From Mesorhizobium loti CJ3sym (lineage in GTDB: Bacteria; Pseudomonadota; Alphaproteobacteria; Rhizobiales; Rhizobiaceae): 64,000 nucleotides of DNA. The notes under the pieces were generated by a model. The model was not told the origin of the DNA and searched no databases. It saw only the letters and a program-made list of their open reading frames with translations. Position 1 is the first letter of the stretch. The number at the start of each line of letters is the position of its first letter. Location of the stretch: assembly GCF_000472785.1 (NCBI RefSeq), contig NZ_AXAL01000030.1, positions 1 to 64,000 on the forward strand, given 5' to 3'. Of this stretch, positions 15,945 to 25,493 are shown in pieces. Position numbers and translations under genes: made by a program.

Positions 15945-17800
15945 GTGCTCCTCACCGCAATCTTTTTCGCGCGCGTGGCCCGGACCGGAGTTTGGATCGG
16001 CTTGCTGTCATCGACAAGCCCCAGCCCCTTCTTGCCCTGGATGCGGTGGAAGCGGGAATAGATGCTGTCCGGGTCGGCCATCAGCGTCGCATGGGTGCCT
16101 TCCTCGACCAACCGTCCCTCTTCCAGCACGATGATGTGGTCGGCATTGACCACCGTCGACAGCCGATGCGCTATGACGATGGTGGTGCGGCCTTGCATGA
16201 CATGGGTCAGCGCCTCCTGGACGCGGGCCTCCGCCTCGTTGTCGAGCGCCGAGGTCGCCTCGTCGAGCAGCAGGATCGGTGCCTGGCGGACGATGGCGCG
16301 GGCGATCGAGACACGCTGGCGCTGGCCGCCGGAAAGCGTCGAGCCGCCTTCGCCGACCGGCGTATCGTAACCTTGCGGCTGCTGGCGGATGAACTCGTCG
16401 GCTGCCGCCTGTTTCGCCGCCTCATCGATCTCGGCGTCCGTGGCCGACAGCCGGCCGTAGCGGATGTTGTCGCGGATCGTGCCCTCGAACAGATAGGGCG
16501 CCTGCGCCACATAGGCGATCGACTGCCGCAGCGAATGCTTGGTCACCTTCGAGATGTCCTGGCCATCGACCTCGATGCTGCCCCGGTCGACGTCGTAGAA
16601 GCGCTGCAAGAGCGCCACCAGCGTCGATTTGCCGGCGCCCGACGCACCGACGATCGCCGTCACCTTGCCGGCGGCGGCAGTAAAGCTCAGATCCCTCAGC
16701 ACCGGCATGTCGGCGCTGTAGCCGAACGTCACATTGTCGAAGCGCACCTCGCCGGTGGTGATCCTGGCCTCGACAGCATCGGGCGCGTCGCCCTGTTTCG
16801 GCTCCAGGTCGAGCAACTCGTAGATCATGCGCGCGTTGACCAGGGCACGTTCCATGCCCACCTGTGTGCGCGCCAGGCGTCTTGCGGGGTCGTAGGCCAT
16901 GATCAGCGCGGTGATGAAGGAAAACACCGCGCCCGGTGGTTGCCCAAGTACCAGCGCCCGGTAGCCCGAATAGGCAAGCACGGAGGTAATGGCGAGACCG
17001 CCCAGAATCTCGGAAATCGGCGACAGCCGCTCCGATACGCGGGCAATCTTGTTGTTACGCTGCTCGGCCGTGTCCGCCATGATGCCGATGCGGCGCGCCA
17101 GCTCGGCCTCCAAGGTGAAGGCCTTGACGATGGCGATGCCTTGCGTGGCCTCCTGCACGGACCCGTTCAGCCGCGAATTGATCAGCACGGATTCCCGGTT
17201 GATACGCCGCAGTCGGCGGGTGATGTAGACGACGGCCCAGATCAGCGGCGGCCCGATCAGCAGCGAGCTGAGCGACAACACCGGATCCTGGTAGATCATG
17301 ACGCCGACGAGAGCGACCAGCGTGACCGCGTCGCGGCTGATGGAGGTCAGTGTCAGCGACAGCAGATCGCGAACGCCGCCGACATTCTCGCTGACCTGTG
17401 CCGCCAGCCGACCGGAACGCGTGTCGTTGAAGAAGTTGACGCCGAGCTTCATCAAATGGTCGAAGGCGCGCTTCTGGTAGCGCGCGACCAGATTGTTGCC
17501 GATACTGGCCAACGCGACTGCCTGGCCGTAACCGGCGAAGCCGCGCAGCAGCGAGGCTCCCATGAAACCGGCGCAGATCAACCAGAGCATATCGCCGCGC
17601 CGTTCGTAGAAGATCTGGTTGATCATCGGGGCCATGATCCATGCCGTGAAGGCAGTGGTCCCGGAAACAATCAGCAAGCAGATGACGGCAACGACATAGG
17701 TCCAGCGATACTCATCGCCGTTTTCAGCGAGGATGCGGCGGAGCACCGCTGTGACCTCGCCGGGCCGGACTTTTGGCTTGTTTGGGACTTGAAGTGTCAA
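15941..17800 (-). CDS. MsbA-like ABC exporter (fused permease and ATPase)
   Basis: 619 residues. Six transmembrane helices in the first ~330 residues, then a nucleotide-binding domain with Walker A GASGAGKST, signature LSGGQRQRVSIARA and Walker B ILLLDEATSALD, and an H-loop (IVIAHRL). The length and half-transporter design match lipid A or lipid exporters of the MsbA type; drug export is also possible. It is coupled to dapB by a 4-base overlap. Upstream 17801-17916 is a short gap after glk. Confidence 0.9.
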   Translation of the reverse strand: MTLQVPNKPKVRPGEVTAVLRRILAENGDEYRWTYVVAVICLLIVSGTTAFTAWIMAPMINQIFYERRGDMLWLICAGFMGASLLRGFAGYGQAVALASIGNNLVARYQKRAFDHLMKLGVNFFNDTRSGRLAAQVSENVGGVRDLLSLTLTSISRDAVTLVALVGVMIYQDPVLSLSSLLIGPPLIWAVVYITRRLRRINRESVLINSRLNGSVQEATQGIAIVKAFTLEAELARRIGIMADTAEQRNNKIARVSERLSPISEILGGLAITSVLAYSGYRALVLGQPPGAVFSFITALIMAYDPARRLARTQVGMERALVNARMIYELLDLEPKQGDAPDAVEARITTGEVRFDNVTFGYSADMPVLRDLSFTAAAGKVTAIVGASGAGKSTLVALLQRFYDVDRGSIEVDGQDISKVTKHSLRQSIAYVAQAPYLFEGTIRDNIRYGRLSATDAEIDEAAKQAAADEFIRQQPQGYDTPVGEGGSTLSGGQRQRVSIARAIVRQAPILLLDEATSALDNEAEARVQEALTHVMQGRTTIVIAHRLSTVVNADHIIVLEEGRLVEEGTHATLMADPDSIYSRFHRIQGKKGLGLVDDSKPIQTPVRATRAKKIAVRST

Positions 17801-17916
17801 ATCGGGAGCGCTTTGTGGTTTTCCGCCTCGTGGGACCGGGCTGCAAATTCGGCACCCCTCTTAACGCCCTGCGGCCGGCTTGCCTATGCCCGCACCTGAT
17901 TAACTTCGTCGCGGGT

Positions 17917-18966
17917 TCAAGCCTGCCATCGCCGGCCCGCCGTCTGGACGCCGAACAGCGACGGGTTTCGGGCATAGGCGGCAAGGCCGAGAAGTGCCGC
18001 CAGCGGATGGGTGATGACATAGACCGGCATGGTGCGCATCAGCGCGCTGTGCGGCGCCTTGTCCTCGAAGGCGGCGCGGAAATTGCCTTCTTTCAGCGCC
18101 GGCACGATCTTTTGCGCGATGCCGCCTGTGAGGAAGACACCGCCACGGCTCATGAACACCAAAGCGAGATCGCCGGCGGTGCGCCCCAGGCATGTAACGA
18201 AGGTCTCCAGCGCTTCCTGCGCAACCGGATCGGTCTTGGCCAGTGCCGCACCGGTGATTTCGGCCGGCGTGATGAAGGGCGACGGCTTGCCGTCCGCCTT
18301 GGCCACTGCCCGGTAAACGTTGACGAGGCCGCGCCCGCACAGGATCTGCTCGCCGGAAATGCGGCCCTCGAGCTTCTCGATATGCGGGAAAACCTCGAAA
18401 TCGCGCGGGGTGCGCGGGCCGATGTCCATATGGCCGCCTTCGCCGGGCACCGGTATCCAGTGGCGCAGCGCATAGACCAGCCCGGCGACGCCGAGCCCGG
18501 TACCGGGGCCCAGAACGACGCGGCCGGCATTGGGCTCCGGGGTGCCGCCACCGATCTTTTCCATGTGCTCTTCGCCAAGCGCCACCACGGCCAGCGCCTG
18601 CGCCTCGAAATCGTTGAGCACGACGATGTCGCTCAAGCCCAGATTGGCGAACATCTGCCTGGGCTTGACGACCCATGGACAGTTGGTGAGCTCGATCTCG
18701 TCGCCATCGACCGGCCCGGCCACGGCCAGCACCGCCGAATTGGGGCGCACCGAGGAACGGTCGAGCACGGCCGCCTGGATCGCTTCGTCGATGGTGTTGT
18801 AGTTGGCGGTCTGGACGATTGTCGGCTCGCCGGCCTCGGAATTGGCGTCGAGCACGATCGAAAAGCGTGCATTGGTGCCGCCAATGTCGCCGATCAGGAT
18901 CGGAAACCGCAGCAAAGTGTCGTTATCGCCTGTGCTTGGCATGCTCTCGTCCGTCCCCGATGGCAT
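17917..18966 (-). CDS. glk: Glucokinase
   Basis: About 349 residues. Phosphorylates glucose to glucose-6-phosphate using ATP. LIGDIGGTNARFSIV is the phosphate-binding loop of the bacterial glucokinase family; NDFEAQA carries the catalytic Asp, and GPGTGLG, GEGGHMDIG and FLTGGIAQKI follow. Start 18966 chosen for GGAAG upstream; 18942 (MPSTGD) is equally possible. The frame is open further upstream without an RBS. Confidence 0.93.
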   Translation of the reverse strand: MPSGTDESMPSTGDNDTLLRFPILIGDIGGTNARFSIVLDANSEAGEPTIVQTANYNTIDEAIQAAVLDRSSVRPNSAVLAVAGPVDGDEIELTNCPWVVKPRQMFANLGLSDIVVLNDFEAQALAVVALGEEHMEKIGGGTPEPNAGRVVLGPGTGLGVAGLVYALRHWIPVPGEGGHMDIGPRTPRDFEVFPHIEKLEGRISGEQILCGRGLVNVYRAVAKADGKPSPFITPAEITGAALAKTDPVAQEALETFVTCLGRTAGDLALVFMSRGGVFLTGGIAQKIVPALKEGNFRAAFEDKAPHSALMRTMPVYVITHPLAALLGLAAYARNPSLFGVQTAGRRWQA

Positions 18967-19119
18967 CTCGCCATTCTTCCGTTGACTAACGCATGGGTTT
19001 GAAAAGGGAAACGGTTTTCGAACCCGGTGATGCGCACAGACAGCTTCTGCGGCCAAACGGCCACTATTTCGTAAAAAGCCATTCGTTAAACCGATTGAGT
19101 TGGCCGATAATGACTGACT

Positions 19120-20214
19120 TCAGTTCGTCGGCGGCCGGGGCCGTGGCACCGGCGCACCCATCCTGGGGGTTGCCGTGAAAGCGTTCGCCGCGTTTGGCAG
19201 CTCAGCCGCGCCGCTCACGGTGGCGGCGGGCTGCGAAGGGGCCTCGGGCTCGGGTGCCGCCGCCACCACCGGCATGGCACCGCCATGATAGGTCGCGGCC
19301 TCGGCCGAGGCCGGCCCCGGTGCGTCGAGCACGGCGCGGCATTCCTTGGGCAGGTTGGCCATGGTCATCAGGTCACGTGCTTTCGGTGCATCCGGGTTCT
19401 TGTTGGGGCGCCACGGTTCTTCCGTGAACCACCAGGCCAGCGGCTTGCCGCAACCGTCATCATCCGGCGTCGCTTCCTGCGCCTTGCAATTGGGCGAGCC
19501 CGGCTGGCAGCCGATGCGCATGTGGAAATGATAGTCGTGGCCCCAGAACGGCCTGATCTTGCGCAGCCAGGTGCGGTCGCCCTTGACGGTCTCGCATAGC
19601 TTTTTCTTGATGCCGGGATTGACCAGGATGCGCTCGACCTGCGGATAGCTCGCCGCCCGTTTGAGCAACGCCGTGTGCTGCGGCGTCCACAGCGCGTCTT
19701 TCACCAGATGGGTCTTTTCGTCGACCATCAAGGTGGCGCTCATGCTTTCGCGCTGCGCCCGGGTCATTGTGCGGTCAGGCATCGGCGTCAGCCAGATGTC
19801 GGCGTCGAGGCCGATCTGGTGCGAGGCATGGCCCGTCGTCATCGGGCCGCCGCGCGGCTGCGCGATATCGCCAATCAGAAGGCCAGGCCAGCCGTCGGCG
19901 ACCGCGTCGCGCGACAGCTTTTCGATCAAGGCGATCATGGCCGGATGACCCCAGCGGCGGTTGCGCGAAGGCCGCATCACCTGCCAGGTCGGGCCGTCCA
20001 TGGGGATGGCGACGCCGCCGGCAAAACAGCCCTTGGAGTAGAAGCCGATCGATTGCGCGGCGGTCGCGGTCGGCAGTGCCTCAGCACCGAACAGGTCCTT
20101 TGCCCGTTCCTCGGCAGCCGCCGGCTGCACGGCCAGCGCGGTAAGGGCGAGCATGCCAAGTGCGGTCGCCAACAGTGACGATCTGCCTGGAGATGGACGT
20201 ATCGCTGAGTTCAT
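19120..20214 (-). CDS. mepA: Penicillin-insensitive murein endopeptidase
   Basis: 364 residues with a signal peptide (hydrophobic LLATALGMLALTALAV, cleavage near AAAEE). It is a periplasmic zinc enzyme that cuts D-Ala-mesoDAP cross-links. The metal sites are visible: TGHASHQIGLDADIW and HDYHFHMRIGC. The C-terminal ~70 residues are a Pro/Ala-rich tail absent from E. coli MepA. ATG 20214 chosen; the longer frame would need a TTG. Confidence 0.92.
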   Translation of the reverse strand: MNSAIRPSPGRSSLLATALGMLALTALAVQPAAAEERAKDLFGAEALPTATAAQSIGFYSKGCFAGGVAIPMDGPTWQVMRPSRNRRWGHPAMIALIEKLSRDAVADGWPGLLIGDIAQPRGGPMTTGHASHQIGLDADIWLTPMPDRTMTRAQRESMSATLMVDEKTHLVKDALWTPQHTALLKRAASYPQVERILVNPGIKKKLCETVKGDRTWLRKIRPFWGHDYHFHMRIGCQPGSPNCKAQEATPDDDGCGKPLAWWFTEEPWRPNKNPDAPKARDLMTMANLPKECRAVLDAPGPASAEAATYHGGAMPVVAAAPEPEAPSQPAATVSGAAELPNAANAFTATPRMGAPVPRPRPPTN

Positions 20215-20279
20215 GAAACCGGATCCCCACCGCAATCCCAAGGCCGAATCATAGCACGCAACGCAAGATGCTTCGATCG

Positions 20280-21179
20280 TCAGCGCTTCATCGGGCTGCG
20301 CGCCTCGCCATCGCGCCAGTCACCGCTTGCCCACATATGATCGAAGGCGGAGCGGTAGTCCGGAAAGCGAAAGCGATAGCCCGCCGCCTTGATCGCCGCA
20401 TTGGCGACACGCTTGTTCTCGCCATAGAAGGACCGCGCCATGGGCGAAAGTTGGGCGGTGTCGAAGGGAATTTCGGGCGGCGCCTCGACGCCCATCAGCG
20501 ACGCGGCATAGGCGACGACATCCTGCGGCGGCGCCGGCTCATCGTCGGTGACGTTGAAGATGCCCCCTGTATTGTGTTCGATCAGCTGCCACAAAGCGCC
20601 GGCGATATCGTCGCAATGGATGCGGTTGAACACCTGGCCGGGCTTAACCAACCGCCTCGCCGTGCCGTTCACCAGATTGACCAGCCCATTGCGGCCCGGG
20701 CCGTAGATGCCCGACAGGCGCAGGATCGCCACCGGCCGGCCGATCTCCTCACCGAGCTTCAGCCACGCCTGCTCAGCCTCAACCCGCATGACGGAGCGCT
20801 TCGACTCAGGCCGGCACGCGGCCGTTTCGTCGACCCAGGCGCCGCCGTGGTCACCATAGACACCGACGGTCGAGAGATAGCCGATCCATTCCAGCGCCGG
20901 CATTTGGGCGATCGCTTCCCGGGCGGCATTCAGCACGGGATCCCCCGCTTCTTCCGGAGCTATCGAAATCACAATATGCGTCGTCTTTTTCAATGCATCG
21001 CCGATTTCGTCCGTCAACGTGCCGTCAAACAGCAGCGGTGCGATACCGGCCTGGCGCAGCGCGGCGAATTTTTCTTCGGAACGCGTCGTGCCCAGGATTG
21101 CACCGGCATCCCTGTTGGCGCGAGCAAAAGCCTTGCCCGAATATCCGGCGCCGAAGATGAAGATCTGCTTTCCGCTCAT
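20280..21179 (-). CDS. YeeZ-like NAD(P)-dependent SDR (epimerase-like) protein
   Basis: 299 residues. The N-terminal dinucleotide-binding loop reads IFIFGAGYSGKAFAR; WIGYLSTVGVYGDHGG holds the SDR Ser/Tyr region, and RLSGIYGPGRN is typical of extended SDR sugar-nucleotide enzymes. The substrate is not known for this subfamily. Its start overlaps the stop of queG by 4 bases (ATGA), so they are co-transcribed. Confidence 0.85.
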   Translation of the reverse strand: MSGKQIFIFGAGYSGKAFARANRDAGAILGTTRSEEKFAALRQAGIAPLLFDGTLTDEIGDALKKTTHIVISIAPEEAGDPVLNAAREAIAQMPALEWIGYLSTVGVYGDHGGAWVDETAACRPESKRSVMRVEAEQAWLKLGEEIGRPVAILRLSGIYGPGRNGLVNLVNGTARRLVKPGQVFNRIHCDDIAGALWQLIEHNTGGIFNVTDDEPAPPQDVVAYAASLMGVEAPPEIPFDTAQLSPMARSFYGENKRVANAAIKAAGYRFRFPDYRSAFDHMWASGDWRDGEARSPMKR

Positions 21180-22330
21180 TCATGTGTCCTGTTTGGCCGC
21201 GCCAGGCGCCATTCTTCGCGCACCGCCGCATCGTTCTCGGTCGTCAGGCCGGTGGCGGCCCGCTCGGAATATTCGGCATCCGGCACAAGCCGCGCCAGCG
21301 CCCAAATTGCCGCGCCCCGCACTAGTGGCGAAGCGTCGGTCAGCAAGGCTCGTACGGTACCGGCAAGCTCGACATTGTCGGAATTGCCGGCAGCGATCAG
21401 CACATTGCGGACGAAACGGTCGCGGCCGATGCGCTTGATCGGCGAGCCGGAGAAGAAGGTGCGGAAAGCCGCCTCGTCCAGTTGCAGCAAGTCGGCGAGC
21501 GCCGGCTCGCGCAGATCGTCGCGCGCGGCGAGCTTCGCCTCCGAAGCAGCCTGGGCGAACTTGTTCCACGGACAAGCGGCCAGACAATCGTCGCAGCCAT
21601 AGATGCGATTGCCGATCTTTTCCCGGAATTCATGCGGGATCGGTCCCTTGTTCTCGATGGTCAGGTACGAAATACAGCGCCGCGCATCGAGCCGGTAGGG
21701 CGCCGGGAACGCATCGGTCGGACAGGCGTCGAGGCAGGCACGGCAGGAGCCGCAATGATCGATCTCTTTGCTGTCGGGCTCAAGTTCGGCCGTGGTGAAG
21801 ATGGTTCCGAGGAACAGCCAGGAACCATGTTCGCGGCTGACCAGATTGGTATGCTTTCCTTGCCAGCCGAGCCCCGCTGCTTCCGCCAGCGGTTTTTCCA
21901 TGACCGGTGCCGTGTCGACGAAGACCTTCACGTCGCCGCCGGCGCGCGCCACGATCTTGCCGGCGATCTCCTTAAGCCGTCCCTTCATCACCTCGTGATA
22001 GTCGCGGTTTCGCGCATAGACCGAGATCGCGCCGCGGTCGCGCCTGGCCAGCAGATCACGCGGATCATGGTCTGGGCCGTAATTCATCGCCAGCACGATG
22101 ATCGAGCGGACTTCAGGCCAGAGCATGGACGGCTCACTGCGCCGGGCAATCGTCTCGGCGATCCAGTCCATCGAGCCATGAAAACCGTCGGCGACGAATT
22201 CGGCAAGGCGCGCCGGCGCCAGCGGGATCGCATCGGGAGAGGTGACGGCAATGGCATCGAAGCCGGCGCGATGCGCCTCCGCGTCGATCAGCGCGCGCAG
22301 TTTTGCGGCGTCAGAAGTCGAGGTCCGCAT
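21176..22330 (-). CDS. queG: Epoxyqueuosine reductase
   Basis: About 384 residues. Cobalamin- and iron-sulfur-dependent last step of queuosine synthesis in tRNA. Two 4Fe-4S motifs are clear: CGSCRACLDACPTDAF and CDDCLAACPWNKFA, with a C-terminal HEAT-like region (LVRGAAIWALARL). Start 22330 (MRTSTSDAAKLR) overlaps the 3' end of the GST gene by 20 bases; 22354 is the alternative. The last gene of this minus-strand run is the YeeZ-like SDR. Confidence 0.93.
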   Translation of the reverse strand: MRTSTSDAAKLRALIDAEAHRAGFDAIAVTSPDAIPLAPARLAEFVADGFHGSMDWIAETIARRSEPSMLWPEVRSIIVLAMNYGPDHDPRDLLARRDRGAISVYARNRDYHEVMKGRLKEIAGKIVARAGGDVKVFVDTAPVMEKPLAEAAGLGWQGKHTNLVSREHGSWLFLGTIFTTAELEPDSKEIDHCGSCRACLDACPTDAFPAPYRLDARRCISYLTIENKGPIPHEFREKIGNRIYGCDDCLAACPWNKFAQAASEAKLAARDDLREPALADLLQLDEAAFRTFFSGSPIKRIGRDRFVRNVLIAAGNSDNVELAGTVRALLTDASPLVRGAAIWALARLVPDAEYSERAATGLTTENDAAVREEWRLARPNRTHE

Positions 22331-23003
22331 AATGCGACACCGGCGACAGGCCACGCACGCGGTCGGTCAAAAGCGGCCGGAAGGAGGGGCGCGACTTCAC
22401 CCGCGTGTACCATTCGCGCGCTGCAGGGTGTTCGCGCCAGTCGATCTCGCCGAGATAATCGAGCACCGACAGCGTCGCGGCGGCCGCGAGATCGGCATAG
22501 GTGACCCTCGAGCCAGCCAGCCAATGGCGGGTGCCGGCCAGCCAGTTGGTGTATTTCATGTGCTGGCGGATGTTGGCGCGCGCGGCACGGATGGCGCCTG
22601 AATCGGGCGAGCCACCGCCCGCCGTTTCCGGCATGACCGGCTTCAGCACGCGCTCGCGCACCAGATGCCTTGTGACTTCGCTCTCGGCCTTGTTCAAATA
22701 CCAGTCGATCAGCCGGCGGATTTCGGCGCGCTGCATCGGATCCTCGGCGAACAGCCGCTTGTCACGCTTGAGCACACCACGCGTCTCATCGAGATATTCG
22801 GAGATGACCGTCGCGCCGACGATCGGCACATCGCCTTCGGCGAGCAGGATGGGCAAGGTGCCGGCCGGGTTCAGCGCCAAAAACTCCTTGCGCCGCGTCC
22901 ACGGCTTTTCCTCGATCAGCGCCAGCTCCTCGCCATACTCGCCAAAGGCGAGGCGGACGAAGCGGCAGGTGGCGAACATGGGATGATGGAAAAGCGTCAG
23001 CAT
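22311..23003 (-). CDS. Glutathione S-transferase family protein
   Basis: 230 residues. N-terminal thioredoxin-like domain (LTLFHHPMFATCRFVRL, NPAGTLPILL, VISEYLDE with the Glu/Ser glutathione-binding motif) and an all-helical C-terminal domain. Catalytic residue and substrate unclear. It heads the run GST-queG-SDR and is divergent from uppP. Confidence 0.88.
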   Translation of the reverse strand: MLTLFHHPMFATCRFVRLAFGEYGEELALIEEKPWTRRKEFLALNPAGTLPILLAEGDVPIVGATVISEYLDETRGVLKRDKRLFAEDPMQRAEIRRLIDWYLNKAESEVTRHLVRERVLKPVMPETAGGGSPDSGAIRAARANIRQHMKYTNWLAGTRHWLAGSRVTYADLAAAATLSVLDYLGEIDWREHPAAREWYTRVKSRPSFRPLLTDRVRGLSPVSHYADLDF

Positions 23004-23164
23004 GGTTCCGCGATGATAAAGCGCACTGGCGAATCGCCGGGCGCACCGGTAAGTCTTGGCCGCCCGGTTAGCGGGCCGTCAGGGGTGTTGCGACCTATAG
23101 GGGCAGTTCAACGCCATGACAAGCAAGCCGTTCTGTTAGCCGTCGCGCAAAAGCCGAGGTAGCC

Positions 23165-23971
23165 ATGGAAAGCCAGACCATCGTCGAAGCCGTGCTGCTC
23201 GGCCTGCTGGAGGGGCTGACCGAGTTCATCCCGGTGTCCTCGACGGGCCATATCCTGCTCGCCGGCCATTTCCTCGGCTTCCATTCGACCGGCAAGGCCT
23301 TCGAAATCCTGATCCAGCTCGGCGCCATCCTGGCGATCCTGAGTGTCTATTTCCGCCGCCTGTGGCAGATGCTGCTGGACCTGCCGCATGACCGGCTGAC
23401 GCGGCATTTCGTCATCGGCATCCTCATCGCCTTCCTGCCGGCGGCGATCATCGGCGCGCTGGCGCATGATTTCATCAAGACGGTGCTGTTCGAATCGCCA
23501 AGGCTGATCTGCATCATGCTGATCATCGGCGGCGTCATCCTGCTGGCGGTTGACCGCATGAACCTCAAGCCCGTCTACCGCGACGTCGAGCGCTTCCCGA
23601 CCAGGCTCTACCTGCAGATCGGGCTTTTCCAGTGCCTGTCGCTGATCCCCGGCACGTCGCGCTCCGGCTCGACCATCGTCGGCGCGCTGCTCTTGGGCGT
23701 CGACAAGCGGGCTGCGGCCGAGTTTTCCTTCTTCCTCGCCATCCCGACCATGGTCGGCGCTTTCGCCTTCGACCTGTTCAAGAACCGCAACGTGCTGACA
23801 TCGGCCGATCTGCCGATCATCGCCATCGGCTTCGTCGCCGCCTTCATCACAGCCTTGGTGGTCGTGCGCTACCTGCTCGATTACGTCTCGCGCAACGGCT
23901 ACTCGCTGTTCGGCTGGTGGCGGCTGGTGGTGGGGATTGTGGGTCTGGTGGCGTTGATGATTTGGGGGTGA
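23165..23971 (+). CDS. uppP: Undecaprenyl-diphosphate phosphatase
   Basis: 268 residues, polytopic membrane protein of the BacA/UppP family. It recycles the lipid carrier for peptidoglycan and surface polysaccharides and gives bacitracin tolerance. Signature motifs: LLEGLTEFIPVSSTGHILL and LIPGTSRSGSTI. It has its own promoter region and converges on the YraN-like gene, with a palindromic repeat between. Confidence 0.95.
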   Translation: MESQTIVEAVLLGLLEGLTEFIPVSSTGHILLAGHFLGFHSTGKAFEILIQLGAILAILSVYFRRLWQMLLDLPHDRLTRHFVIGILIAFLPAAIIGALAHDFIKTVLFESPRLICIMLIIGGVILLAVDRMNLKPVYRDVERFPTRLYLQIGLFQCLSLIPGTSRSGSTIVGALLLGVDKRAAAEFSFFLAIPTMVGAFAFDLFKNRNVLTSADLPIIAIGFVAAFITALVVVRYLLDYVSRNGYSLFGWWRLVVGIVGLVALMIWG

Positions 23972-23995
23972 GGAGTGTTCCGCGTCCACCTCGAC

Positions 23996-24056
23996 TTCGT
24001 CATCCACGGGCGGAGCAAGGAGCGTAGTGACGCGGCGCAGACCCGAGGATGACGAA
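23996..24056. repeat. Palindromic intergenic repeat, family D
   Basis: Perfect 10-bp arms TTCGTCATCC (23996-24005) and GGATGACGAA (24047-24056) with CGGAGCAAGGAGCG and CGCAGACCC inside. It lies between convergent uppP and the YraN-like gene and may act as a bidirectional terminator. A partial copy is at 27452-27480. Confidence 0.7.
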
Positions 24057-24076
24057 ACGAGGAGGGGCTGCCCCCT

Positions 24077-24454
24077 CTAATTCCGCCCATAAAACGCGTT
24101 CGGGACATGCACCGGCCAGCGCCAGGGCAGCACCGCGACCATGTCGAAACGCATCGAGAGCTTGCCATAGTCCGGCTGGCGCGACAGCCAGATGTCGGCG
24201 GAGGCCTCGATGCGGCGCTCCGATTCATGGCCGATCGCCTCCATGGCCTCCATCAGCGTGCGGCGCGCCTTGACCTCGACGAACAGCACCAGGTCGCCGC
24301 GCCGGGCGATCAGGTCGATCTCGCCGAAGCGCGTGCGATGGCGGCGCGCGAGGATTCGGTAGCCCTTGAGCATCAGCGCGGCGGCCGCCAGCCATTCGCC
24401 GCGATGACCGCGCCGATAGGCCTTTTGGCGGCTGGCGCTCGGGCGCTCAGCCAC
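24077..24454 (-). CDS. YraN-like UPF0102 nuclease-fold protein
   Basis: 125 residues from GTG 24454, chosen because AGGAG lies 8 bases upstream (AGGAGAAGGTGAAG). It has the restriction-endonuclease-like core of UPF0102: RGHRGEWLAAAALMLKGY, GEIDLIARRGDLVLFVEVKAR, with the Asp and E-x-K metal-binding residues. Cellular role not firmly established. It follows rsmI, the usual genome neighbour, with a family C repeat between. Confidence 0.88.
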   Translation of the reverse strand: MAERPSASRQKAYRRGHRGEWLAAAALMLKGYRILARRHRTRFGEIDLIARRGDLVLFVEVKARRTLMEAMEAIGHESERRIEASADIWLSRQPDYGKLSMRFDMVAVLPWRWPVHVPNAFYGRN

Positions 24455-24483
24455 CTTCACCTTCTCCTGAGTTTTGTTTGACC

Positions 24484-24549
24484 ATGATCTCTCGACAAAC
24501 GAAACCGTTTGTCCGGGAAAACCGGTTTCCACTTTTCGGGATCATGGTC
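24484..24549. repeat. Palindromic repeat, family C, overlapping rsmI 3' end
   Basis: Arms CCATGATC and GATCATGG enclose GGGAAAACCGG and CCACTTTTCGGG plus an inner hairpin AACGAAACCGTT. The last codons of rsmI (24542 onward) fall inside it. It matches the copy at 10371-10418. Confidence 0.65.
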
Positions 24550-25453
24550 TGTCTCTGAGCTCCAGCAGCCGCCGGTAGAGCGCCTGCTTCTGGCCGCCGG
24601 TCATTTTCGCTGCTTCCGCCGCCGCCTTGGAGGCCGGCATTTCGGCGGCGAGTGACAACAGCAGCCGGTCGATGTCAGCGGGTTCGTCCGCCTTGGCCTC
24701 GGCTGGACCGACGCAGACGACGATCTCGCCCTTCGGCGTGTCGGCCGCCGCATAGTGGTCGGCCAGCGCCTGCAGCGTGCCGATCCGCATTTCCTCGAAG
24801 GTCTTGGTCAATTCGCGGCCGATGGCAGCTTTGCGCTCGCCGCCGAGCGCTTCGACCATGGCGCTGAGCGACTCGGCCAGCCGGCGCGGCGATTCAAAGA
24901 AGATCAGCGTCGCCGGCACGGCTTTCAGTGCTTCCAGCCGCGTCAGCCGCTGCCCTGTCTTCACCGGCAAAAATCCGGCGAACAGGAAGGCGTCGGACGG
25001 CAGGCCGGACGCCGTCAGCGCGGCAAGCGGCGCAGATGGGCCGGGGATCGGCACGACGCGAATGCCGTGGTCAATCGCCTCGCCGACCAGCCGGTAGCCG
25101 GGATCGGACACCAGCGGCGTGCCGGCATCGGAAATCAGCGCCACGCTCTGGCCGGCCTGGAGGGCCGATATCAGCTTCGGCCCGGCCTCGCCGGCATTGT
25201 GCTCGTGATAGGCCGTGGTGCGGCGGCGAATGCCGTAGCGGTCGAGCAGCACGCGCGACACCCTTGTGTCCTCGCAAGCGACGATGTCGGCCGCCGCCAG
25301 CGTTTCCAGCGCACGCAGCGTGATGTCGGCCAGATTGCCGATCGGGGTGGCCACCAGATAGAGCGCCGGTTCGAGCGGCCGCGCCGTTATCTCGGTCTGG
25401 CCGACCACATAGCTGCGCTTGCTCGTTTCGCCCGTCACTGATCGAGTCTCCAT
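24542..25453 (-). CDS. rsmI: 16S rRNA (cytidine1402-2'-O)-methyltransferase
   Basis: 303 residues of the tetrapyrrole-methylase fold. It methylates the ribose of C1402 in the 30S decoding centre using SAM. Motifs: LYLVATPIGNLADITLRAL, ACEDTRVSRVLL, ALISDAGTPLVSDPGY, IPGPSAPLAALTASGLP, FFESPRRL. The N-terminus is longer than E. coli's by ~25 residues. Its 3' end runs into a palindromic repeat. Confidence 0.95.
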   Translation of the reverse strand: METRSVTGETSKRSYVVGQTEITARPLEPALYLVATPIGNLADITLRALETLAAADIVACEDTRVSRVLLDRYGIRRRTTAYHEHNAGEAGPKLISALQAGQSVALISDAGTPLVSDPGYRLVGEAIDHGIRVVPIPGPSAPLAALTASGLPSDAFLFAGFLPVKTGQRLTRLEALKAVPATLIFFESPRRLAESLSAMVEALGGERKAAIGRELTKTFEEMRIGTLQALADHYAAADTPKGEIVVCVGPAEAKADEPADIDRLLLSLAAEMPASKAAAEAAKMTGGQKQALYRRLLELRDRP

Positions 25454-25493
25454 TCAGCCCTGTTTGGCACGGCTATCGCAGGCTTGCAAAAGC

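Noticed and set aside
15992..17899. 635-codon open frame on the plus strand
   Set aside because: Antisense to the ABC exporter with clear Walker motifs; no family features in the frame.
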